Source: Cognatilysobacter segetis (GTDB lineage: Bacteria; Pseudomonadota; Gammaproteobacteria; Xanthomonadales; Xanthomonadaceae). Taken from it: 64,000 nt of DNA. Numbering within the stretch: position 1 is the first letter of the stretch; each line of letters starts with the position of its first letter. Positions 57,150 to 64,000 of the stretch are shown piece by piece. The notes beneath the pieces were generated by a model. That model saw nothing but the letters and a program-made list of their open reading frames with translations. It made no database searches and was not told where the DNA came from. Where the stretch lies: positions 1 to 64,000 of the forward strand of contig NZ_SMRQ01000019.1 in the NCBI RefSeq assembly GCF_004359965.1, written 5' to 3'. A program made the position numbers and the translations under genes.

Positions 57150-59333
57150 TCAGTCGGAACGGGCCGCGGGATCGCCACGGGCGCCGGCGTCTCGGCGCGC
57201 GGTCAGCAGTTCGCGTCCCTGCGCGAAGCGTTCGCGCAGCGTCGAGAGCCGGCTTCGCCATTCGCCGGCGAGCTGCCAATCCGGCAGGCGCATCAGTTCG
57301 CCTGCCGTCGAGGCCAGCTTCACCAGCCCGACATTGCCGGCGACGCCCTTCACCGCGTGTGCGTGCTCGCGGACCTGCACCCAGTCGCTGCGCGCCGCGC
57401 AGTCGGCGATGTGCCCGATGCCGCGTTCGGCGTCGGCGAGGCACTCGGCCACGAAATCGCGTTCGAACGCGGCGCCCATGCCGATGGCCGCGAGCTCGTC
57501 GAGCACGGCGGGATCGAACACGGTGCCGTCGATGCGCTCGGGTGGCGGCACGGTCGCGGCCGCGGTGCGCGGGGCGGCGCTCCCGCCCTCGGCGATGTCG
57601 CTCAGCACGTCCAGCAGCTTGGCGGTCGACACCGGCTTGGCGAGGAATCCCCACGCGCCGGCGTCCTGACAGGCCTGTATCGCCGCGGGCGTGACGTCGG
57701 CGCTGAGGATCACGACGGGCGTGCGCACGTCGCTGCCAGCTTCGATCAGGCGCAGGTGACGCAGCATGTCCACGCCGCTCATGCCCGGCATGTGCAGGTC
57801 GGCGATCACCAGGTCGAAGCGCGCGTCGGCCAGCAGGTCGAGCACCTCCTCGCCGCCGTCGACGCAGGTCGACCGGTGGCCGGCCTTCTGCAGCAGGCGC
57901 TGCAGCACCATCCGGTTGGCGGCGTTGTCGTCGGCCACGAGCACGTGGAGGCTTCGGACCCGCGCGCGGTGGCGCAGGAAGGGATTGCTGAAGGCGATGA
58001 CGTTCTCGCCCATCGCGTCGGCCGCGGGCTCGGCGGTCGTCGGAGCGGGATGCGAACCGGCCGCGGCAGGTGCCACGGGCTCGACCGGCTGGAACGGCAG
58101 CTGCACCCAGAAGCGGGTGCCCTGCCCTTCGACGCTCTCGAAGCCGATGGTTCCGCCCATGGCTTCGGTAAGGCCCTTGGCGATCGTCGTACCCAACCCC
58201 GTGCCGCCATAGCGGCGCGCGAGGCCGGCGTCGGCCTGCTCGAAGGCGTCGAAGAGCCGGCGGCGCATCGCATCCGGAATGCCGATGCCGGTGTCGGTGA
58301 CGACGAAGCGCAGGCAGGTCCGGTGCTCGTCGTGCAGGACGCGTTCGACCTGAAGCGCGACCGAGCCGCGGTCGGTGAACTTCACGGCGTTGCCGACCAG
58401 GTTGATCAGCACCTGCCGGACGTGGGCCACGTCGCCGTGCACGCGCAGCGGCACGTCGGCCGCCACATTGGCCCGGAAGTCGAGGTACTTCGCCCGCGCC
58501 TGCGGCTCGAGGATGAGCCCGACACTCTCGACCAGCTCGCGCACGTCGATGTCGCCGGCGTGCAGCTTGAGCTTGCCGGCCTCGATGGCGGAAATGTCGA
58601 GGACGTCCTCCACCAGCGCCATCAGCGTGCGGGTGGAAGCCTGGATCGTGCCCAGGCATTCGCGCTGCTCGGCGTCGAGGTCGGTGGCCGCGAGCAGCTC
58701 GGTCATGCCCGCCAGGCCGTTGAGCGGCGTCCTGAACTCGTGCGACATGTTCGCGAGGAACCGGCTCTTCGCCTCGTTCGCGCGACGCGCCTCTTCCGTT
58801 GCCCGCGTCAGCGCCGCGAGCAGGCGCGTGAGGTACATCGGGATCGCGAGCAGTCCGATCAGCAGGCCGATGCCCAGCGGCAGGTTCTGCTGCCAGTACG
58901 GCGAGCGCGCGAGCACGAGCCCGAACGACACCAGCGCTGCGGCGATCGCGCCGATCAGGTACCGGCGACCGAACCGGAGCCCGTTGCCGACCGTCACCCA
59001 CATGATCAGTACGTAGACCCACGCGATGGGCTCGCCCATGCGGATCATGGCGGCCGCCATCAGGCCGTAGTCGGCCGCCATGCCGAGTAGGCGTCGCGGA
59101 TGGCTGCGGGCGGGCGAGAGCACCAGCCACGCCAGGATCGCCGCGCCGATGACGAAGCCGGCCATGACCATCGCCATGACGTCGTAATAGGCGCTCGAGC
59201 GCATCTCCTCGGGCCCGAGCAGCAGATACAGCAGCACCACGCCCAGTACGCCGATGCGCACCGCGGCCTGGCCGTGCTCGCTGTCGGCGCGCGCCGCGAG
59301 GCGCCGATGGACGCGACGCAGCCGCTCGATCAT
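57150..59333 (-). CDS. rpfC: DSF sensor hybrid histidine kinase RpfC
   Basis: A 727-residue inner-membrane sensor. About five membrane helices (residues 25-170) form the DSF input domain, followed by HisKA with His198 ([15 protein letters not shown]), HATPase ([31 protein letters not shown]), receiver with Asp512 ([12 protein letters not shown]), and a C-terminal Hpt with HAVKG (His659; His657 is two residues before). His198 and Asp512 coincide with the residue numbers known for Xanthomonas RpfC. RpfC binds and restrains RpfF at low cell density and phosphorylates RpfG when DSF is present. The ATG overlaps the rpfG stop (ATGA), so rpfG and rpfC form one operon. Confidence 0.97.
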   Translation of the reverse strand: MIERLRRVHRRLAARADSEHGQAAVRIGVLGVVLLYLLLGPEEMRSSAYYDVMAMVMAGFVIGAAILAWLVLSPARSHPRRLLGMAADYGLMAAAMIRMGEPIAWVYVLIMWVTVGNGLRFGRRYLIGAIAAALVSFGLVLARSPYWQQNLPLGIGLLIGLLAIPMYLTRLLAALTRATEEARRANEAKSRFLANMSHEFRTPLNGLAGMTELLAATDLDAEQRECLGTIQASTRTLMALVEDVLDISAIEAGKLKLHAGDIDVRELVESVGLILEPQARAKYLDFRANVAADVPLRVHGDVAHVRQVLINLVGNAVKFTDRGSVALQVERVLHDEHRTCLRFVVTDTGIGIPDAMRRRLFDAFEQADAGLARRYGGTGLGTTIAKGLTEAMGGTIGFESVEGQGTRFWVQLPFQPVEPVAPAAAGSHPAPTTAEPAADAMGENVIAFSNPFLRHRARVRSLHVLVADDNAANRMVLQRLLQKAGHRSTCVDGGEEVLDLLADARFDLVIADLHMPGMSGVDMLRHLRLIEAGSDVRTPVVILSADVTPAAIQACQDAGAWGFLAKPVSTAKLLDVLSDIAEGGSAAPRTAAATVPPPERIDGTVFDPAVLDELAAIGMGAAFERDFVAECLADAERGIGHIADCAARSDWVQVREHAHAVKGVAGNVGLVKLASTAGELMRLPDWQLAGEWRSRLSTLRERFAQGRELLTARRDAGARGDPAARSD

Positions 59334-60382
59334 GTCAGTCGCCCCTGCGGCGTGCGGAAGCTCTCGCACAGCGCATCGAGCTGGCGGCGTGCCGACACCA
59401 GCACCTGCACGCATTGCGGATCGAACAGCCGGCCACGCTGCGCGTAGAGGTGCGCGAGTGCCGCGTCGATTTCCCATGCGTGCTTGTAGGGCTGCTCGGA
59501 GATCAGCGCATCGAAGACGTCGGCGACCGCGACGATGCGCGCCTCGATCGGGATCGCATCGCCGACCAGCCCGTTCGGATAGCCGCTGCCGTCGAAGCGC
59601 TCGTGGTGGTTGAGCGCGATCGTCGCGGCGAGTTCCAGGAAGGGCGTGCCGCTGCCGGACAGCAGGGAGTGGCCGATCTCGGGATGTCGCCGCACCAGCG
59701 CCAGCTCCTCGTCCGACAGCGGACCCGGCTTGTGCAGCACGGCGTCCGGCAGCGCGATCTTGCCGATGTCGTGCAGCGGCGTCGCCTGCTCGAGCTGCGC
59801 CGCCTCGTCATCGAACAGGCCGACGCCGCGCGCGATCAGGCCGGCGACCGCCGCCATGCGCTGCAGGTTGGGATGGCTTCCGCCGTCGCGGTATTCCACC
59901 GCCCGCGCGAGGCGCGTCAGCATCTGACGCTCGCGTTCGGCGATGTGCTGCAGCGAGGTCTGCAGGCGATGTTCGAGGGACAGCGCGCGCTGCTTCACCG
60001 TCTCCGACTGCTGGCGGAGTTGCAGCAGGTTGCGGCAACGCGCGCGCAACTCGCGCGGACGGACCGGCTTGACGAGGAAGTCGATCACGCCCGCATCGAG
60101 CGCGGCCTGGCGGATCGGTTCGTCGCCGACCACCGTCACCAGGATGATGGGGATGTCGCGGTGGCGCGGCAGGCGTCGGAAGCGCCGCGCGAATTCCAGC
60201 CCGTCGATGCCGGGCATTCGGTAGTCGAGAAGCAGCAGGTCCGGGTCGTGCGACGCGCACCAGTCCAGCGCGACCTGCGGTTCGCCGAAGTCGTGGACGC
60301 TCAGCTCCGCACCGATGTCTTCGATGATGTGGCGCAGCATGGTGCGCGCACTGCTCTGGTCATCGACGATGACGACGTTCAT
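59330..60382 (-). CDS. rpfG: HD-GYP response regulator RpfG
   Basis: A 350-residue cyclic-di-GMP phosphodiesterase that turns the DSF signal into lower c-di-GMP. Receiver (1-125) with Asp53 ([10 protein letters not shown]) and Lys105; HD-GYP domain (about 150-340) with HD at 204-205 ([12 protein letters not shown]), HH at 259-260, and GYP at 267-269 (DGSGYPNG). The first metal-site segment, [14 protein letters not shown], lacks the E-x-G-x-H found in many HD-GYP proteins; as I remember it, Xanthomonas RpfG is similar, so this looks like an RpfG-group trait. The start at 60382 gives the canonical [14 protein letters not shown]. Unlike X. campestris, no rpfH lies between rpfG and rpfC. Confidence 0.96.
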   Translation of the reverse strand: MNVVIVDDQSSARTMLRHIIEDIGAELSVHDFGEPQVALDWCASHDPDLLLLDYRMPGIDGLEFARRFRRLPRHRDIPIILVTVVGDEPIRQAALDAGVIDFLVKPVRPRELRARCRNLLQLRQQSETVKQRALSLEHRLQTSLQHIAERERQMLTRLARAVEYRDGGSHPNLQRMAAVAGLIARGVGLFDDEAAQLEQATPLHDIGKIALPDAVLHKPGPLSDEELALVRRHPEIGHSLLSGSGTPFLELAATIALNHHERFDGSGYPNGLVGDAIPIEARIVAVADVFDALISEQPYKHAWEIDAALAHLYAQRGRLFDPQCVQVLVSARRQLDALCESFRTPQGRLT

Positions 60383-60504
60383 AGGACCATCCGCTGGCGT
60401 GCACCGGTACGGCGGCTCGGGACCGAGGATAGCGCGCTGCGGATGCCGTCGCACCGCGCCCAACCGTATATCGGCCGTTTCCCTGGCGTTCTTGAGCGTG
60501 GGGT

Positions 60505-62022
60505 TCAGCCCGCGTGTTCGGGCCGCATGTACGGGAACAGCAGGACGTCGCGGATCGAGGCGCGATCCGTGAGCAGCATCACGAGGCGGTCGATGCCGAT
60601 GCCCAGGCCGCCCGTCGGCGGCAGGCCGACCTCGAGCGCGCGGATGTAGTCGGCGTCGTAGTGCATGGCTTCGTCGTCCCCGCCCTCCTTCGCATCGACC
60701 TGTGCCTGGAACCGCGCCGCCTGGTCCTCGGGGTCGTTGAGCTCGGAGAAGCCGTTCGCCAGCTCCTTGCCCCCCACGAACAGCTCGAAGCGGTCGGTGA
60801 GCTCCGGATCGAGGTCATTCGCGCGGGCCAGCGGGCTGACCTCGACCGGATGGTCGGTGATGAAGGTCGGCTGCACGAGCGTGTGCTCGACCGTCTTCTC
60901 GAAGATCTCCAGCAGCAGCTTCCCCCAGCCGTACGACGGCTTGACCGGGATGCGCAGGCGCGCGCAGTGCTGGCGCATCGTCTCGAGGTTGCGCAGGTCC
61001 TCGCGTGCGATCTCCGGATTGTGTTCGAGCACCGCGTCGGTCATCGACCAGCGGCGGAAGCGCGGGCCGAGGTTGATCGGCGCGCCTTCCCATTCGATGG
61101 CCGTCGTGCCGAGCACGTCCTGCGCGCAATGCCGGATCACGTCTTCCGTCAGGTCCATGATCTCGGTGTACGTGGCATACGCCTCGTACAGCTCGAGCAT
61201 CGTGAACTCGGGGTTGTGGCGCGTCGACACGCCCTCGTTGCGGAAATTGCGATTGATCTCGTAGACGCGCTCGAGGCCGCCGACCACGAGGCGCTTGAGA
61301 TAAAGCTCCGGCGCCACGCGCAGGTAGAGCTCGAGGTCGAGCGCATTGTGGTGCGTGACGAACGGCTTCGCCGTCGCGCCGCCGGGGATGTAATGCATCA
61401 TCGGCGTCTCGACTTCGAGGAAGCGCCGCGCATCCAGCCATGCGCGCATCGCGCGGATGATCTTGCTGCGCTTGACGAAGACGTCGCGCGATTCGGGCGT
61501 CACGATCAGGTCGACGTAGCGCTGGCGGTAGCGCTGCTCGATGTCGGCCATGCCGTGGAACTTGTCCGGCAGCGGACGCAGCGCCTTGGTGAGCAGCCGC
61601 AGCGACGTCGCCTTGACCGACAGCTCGCCGGTGCGGGTGCGCGTGAGTTCGCCTTCCACCGCAACGATGTCGCCGAGGTCGAGGTTCTTGAACACTTCGA
61701 ACGCATCGCCGAGCAGGTCCTTCTTCAGCCAGAGCTGGATGCGGCCGGACTCGTCCTGGATCTGCGCGAAACCCGCCTTGCCCATGTCGCGCTTGAGCAT
61801 GACCCGGCCTCCCAAGGCGACGCGCCGCGGCTCGCTTTCCAGCGCTTCGGCGGTCCAGCGTTCGTCGTCGCCGAATTCGGCCTGGACGTCGCCCGCGTAC
61901 TGCGCGCGCTTGAAGTCGTTCGGGAACGCGATACCGCCCTGGCGGAGCTGCGCGAGTTTCGCCCGGCGCTCGGCGATCAGGAAGTTCTCGTCGGTCGGCG
62001 GCGTGGCGGGCGTGTCGGTCAT
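60505..62022 (-). CDS. lysS: Lysyl-tRNA synthetase (class II)
   Basis: A 505-residue enzyme that charges tRNA-Lys. N-terminal OB-fold anticodon domain ([34 protein letters not shown]), then the class II core: motif 1 around [10 protein letters not shown], motif 2 [18 protein letters not shown], motif 3 [13 protein letters not shown]. Complete and normal length. I use the ATG at 62022; a GTG nine bases earlier would add three residues, and neither has a clear ribosome site. The order rpfG-lysS-prfB-recJ is shared with Xanthomonas. Confidence 0.97.
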   Translation of the reverse strand: MTDTPATPPTDENFLIAERRAKLAQLRQGGIAFPNDFKRAQYAGDVQAEFGDDERWTAEALESEPRRVALGGRVMLKRDMGKAGFAQIQDESGRIQLWLKKDLLGDAFEVFKNLDLGDIVAVEGELTRTRTGELSVKATSLRLLTKALRPLPDKFHGMADIEQRYRQRYVDLIVTPESRDVFVKRSKIIRAMRAWLDARRFLEVETPMMHYIPGGATAKPFVTHHNALDLELYLRVAPELYLKRLVVGGLERVYEINRNFRNEGVSTRHNPEFTMLELYEAYATYTEIMDLTEDVIRHCAQDVLGTTAIEWEGAPINLGPRFRRWSMTDAVLEHNPEIAREDLRNLETMRQHCARLRIPVKPSYGWGKLLLEIFEKTVEHTLVQPTFITDHPVEVSPLARANDLDPELTDRFELFVGGKELANGFSELNDPEDQAARFQAQVDAKEGGDDEAMHYDADYIRALEVGLPPTGGLGIGIDRLVMLLTDRASIRDVLLFPYMRPEHAG

Positions 62023-62100
62023 CGGAATCACTGCGGAGGTGTCGGCACGGCGTGCCGGCGGGGTTCGGAGGAATGTACCGGCAGCGGCCGGCGGGACGGC

Positions 62101-62120
62101 GCCCCGCGGATGCGCGGGGC
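62101..62120. repeat. GC-rich inverted repeat between prfB and lysS
   Basis: GCCCCGCG and CGCGGGGC, eight-base arms with loop GATG, in the 142-bp gap after prfB. No U-run follows on either strand, so it may attenuate rather than terminate, or be a structure-only hairpin in a prfB-lysS transcript. Confidence 0.45.
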
Positions 62121-62164
62121 CGCCGTGTCACGCGGCCGATTGGGCGTCAGGCCGCCGACGCGGC

Positions 62165-63293
62165 TTAGGCCGCGTCACTGCGTTTGGCGCCGACCTCGAG
62201 GCCGGCCTTGAGGCTCGCTTCGACGAACTCGTCGAGGTCGCCATCGAGCACCTTCTGCGTGTCGGAACGCTCGATGCCGGTGCGCAGGTCCTTGATGCGC
62301 GACTGGTCGAGCACGTAGTTGCGGATCTGGCTGCCCCAGCCGATGTCGGACTTGGTGGCTTCGACGGCATCACGCTCGGCATTGCGCTTCTGGATCTCGA
62401 GCTCGTAGAGCTTCGCCGCGAGCATCTTCATCGCGTTGTCGCGGTTCTGGTGCTGGCTGCGGCCGGTCTGGCAGGCCACGACGATGCCGGTCGGCACGTG
62501 CGTGATTCGCACCGCCGATTCGGTCTTGTTGACGTGCTGGCCGCCCGCGCCGGAGGAACGGTAGACGTCCGTCTTCAGGTCCGCCGGGTTGATCTCGATG
62601 TCGATGTTGTCGTCGACTTCCGGTGACACGAACACGGACGTGAAGCTCGTATGGCGACGGTTGTCCGAGTCGAACGGCGACTTGCGCACCAGGCGATGCA
62701 CGCCCGTCTCGGTCTTCAGCCAGCCGTAGGCGAAGTCGCCTTCCACGCGCAGGGTGGCCGACTTGATGCCCGCCACGTCGCCGCCGCTCGCCTCCATGAG
62801 CTCGGTCTTCCAGCCGCGCGATTCGCACCAGCGCAGGTACATGCGCAGCAGGATTTCCGCCCAGTCCTGCGCCTCGGTACCGCCCGCGCCGGCCTGGATG
62901 TCGACGAACGCGTTCGCATTGTCCATCTTGCCGGCGAACATGCGGCGGAATTCGAGCTGCTCGACGTCCTTGGCGTACTTCTCGACGTCGTCGACCACCG
63001 CGTTCGCGGTGTCCTCGTCGTCCTCCATCTCCGCCAGTTCCAGCAGCTCGTTCGCGCCGACGAGGCCGTCGGTGAGGCTGCGGATGCCGTGGACGACCTT
63101 CTCGAGCGAGGCGCGCTCGCGGCCCAGGGCCTGCGCGCGCTCGGCGTCGTTCCACACGTCCGGGCTTTCCAGCTCCCGGTTTACGTCCTCGAGACGTTCG
63201 ACCTTGTGGTCGAAGTCAAAGATACCCCCTGAGCGAATCCAGCCGGCCCTTGAGGTCGGCGATTCGCTGGCGGACGGGATTGAGTTCGATCAT
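62165..63293 (-). CDS. prfB: Peptide chain release factor 2, with programmed +1 frameshift
   Basis: RF2 recognises UGA and UAA stop codons and releases the peptide. The gene starts at 63293 and after 25 codons meets an in-frame TGA at 63218-63216. The surrounding sequence AGG GGG TAT CTT TGA C is the known RF2 autoregulatory site: a Shine-Dalgarno-like AGGGGG and slippery CTT. Skipping the T at 63218 joins codons 63293-63219 to 63217-62165, giving 375 residues, the normal length. Functional motifs are intact: stop-codon-reading SPF ([15 protein letters not shown]) and the peptidyl-release GGQ ([12 protein letters not shown]). When RF2 is scarce the ribosome pauses at TGA and shifts, restoring RF2. 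Confidence 0.97.
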
Positions 63294-63356
63294 GTCCGTC
63301 GTCGCAGTGCAAAAGAGCTGCATAGTCTAGCAGCGCGCCGCACGGGGCCCGACCCG

Positions 63357-64000
63357 TCAGGCGGGTTCGCGATGAACGACGACCAGCTGGAACGCGTCGC
63401 CGCCGCGGTAGTCGTCCGGCTCCAGCCGGTAGGCGATGCGGACCCGCGCGCCGGGCGGCTCGGACGCCCCACCGAACTCGATCGCGTTCAGGCGAAGGGC
63501 CCCGAGCCCGAGCTCCATGCGCAGGTGCCGTTGGCCAACCACGCGGGTCGACAGCACCTGGAACTCCCCGTCGAAGTGGGGCTCCGGGAACGCCTGGCCC
63601 CAGGGGCCGCCGTCGCGGATCGCCTCGGCGCAGGCGCGGCCCAGCTCGCCCGGCGCGAGCTCGCCATCGCTGAGCACCTCCGCCTGCAGCAGGTCGGGCG
63701 TGAGCGCACCGACCGCGGCGTCGTGCAGCTCGGCGGCGAACGCCTCGAAGTGGGCCGCCGGAAGGCTCAGGCCGGCCGCCATCGCATGGCCGCCGAACCG
63801 CTCGATCAGCGAGGGGCGCCGCGAGGCCACCATCGCCAGCGCGTCGCGAATGTGGAAGCCGGGGATCGACCGCGCCGAGCCGCGCAGCATCGACGAACCG
63901 GGCGCAGCGGGCGCGAACGCCACGACGGGCCGATGCAGGCGTTCCTTGATCTTCGAGGCCACGAGGCCGACGACGCCCGGATGCCATTCGGCATCGAACA
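63357..64000 (-). CDS. recJ: Single-stranded-DNA exonuclease RecJ, C-terminal part (runs off window)
   Basis: The last 214 codons of a RecJ 5'-3' exonuclease. Visible from the window edge inward: FDAEWHPGVVGLVASKIKERLHRPVVAFAP, the DHHA1 domain containing RSIPGFHIRDALAMVASRRPSLIERFGGHAMAAGLSL with the conserved GGH, then the C-terminal OB-fold (QRHLRMELGLGALRLNAIEFGG). The N-terminal DHH catalytic domain lies beyond the window. The stop at 63357 is 63 bp upstream of prfB on the same strand. RecJ acts in recombination and mismatch repair. Confidence 0.94.
   Translation of the reverse strand, partial: FDAEWHPGVVGLVASKIKERLHRPVVAFAPAAPGSSMLRGSARSIPGFHIRDALAMVASRRPSLIERFGGHAMAAGLSLPAAHFEAFAAELHDAAVGALTPDLLQAEVLSDGELAPGELGRACAEAIRDGGPWGQAFPEPHFDGEFQVLSTRVVGQRHLRMELGLGALRLNAIEFGGASEPPGARVRIAYRLEPDDYRGGDAFQLVVVHREPA

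Overview
The window looks like chromosome of a high-GC gammaproteobacterium of the Xanthomonadaceae/Lysobacteraceae (Xanthomonas, Luteimonas or Lysobacter-like). Three things point there: a complete rpf diffusible-signal-factor locus in the xanthomonad order (aconitase, rpfB, rpfF, convergent rpfC and rpfG, then lysS, prfB and recJ), a copL-copA-copB copper operon of the Xanthomonas type, and a MetX-family acyltransferase whose N-terminus resembles xanthomonad serine O-succinyltransferases. Coding density is high and many neighbours share start/stop overlaps (ATGA, TGATG, GTGA).

Layout. 1-6.1 kb: end of a 6-phosphogluconolactonase, smc, a frameshifted zipA, a PspC protein, a small membrane protein with an HExxH motif, a small hypothetical and tRNA-Leu(CAA). 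6.1-8.8 kb: a two-gene operon for an O-acyltransferase (cysX/metX type) and cysteine dioxygenase, then a repeat-containing glycine-zipper protein. 8.8-19.4 kb: accessory region with a dif-like Xer site, a copper-resistance operon (P1B ATPase, copL, copA, copB, phosphatase-like lipoprotein), a divergent soluble two-component system and a coiled-coil periplasmic protein. 19.4-25.2 kb: an FNR/ANR box and a low-oxygen-looking cluster (SDR, GNAT, tandem universal stress protein, P2-type ATPase).

25.2-34.5 kb: an HU protein, then an eight-gene operon. A PQQ alcohol dehydrogenase with the lanthanide-type Asp-x-Asp motif is followed by a lipoprotein cytochrome c, a caa3-type terminal oxidase (subunits II with cytochrome c domain, I, III), a small membrane protein, a CtaG assembly factor fused in frame to a beta-propeller, and a quinoprotein-associated periplasmic binding protein. 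It reads as a self-contained alcohol-to-oxygen electron transport chain and is the most interesting system in the window.

34.5-49 kb: envelope and housekeeping genes (UDP-sugar epimerase, rarA, lolA, ftsK, ald, trxB, FemAB-like protein, aat, infA, clpA, clpS), close to the enterobacterial order clpS-clpA-infA-aat-...-trxB-...-ftsK-lolA-rarA. 49-51.4 kb: nudJ-like, mnmA, hflD, again a widely conserved trio. 51.4-60.4 kb: the rpf quorum-sensing region. 60.4-64 kb: lysS, prfB with its programmed +1 frameshift, and the C-terminal part of recJ, which runs off the window.
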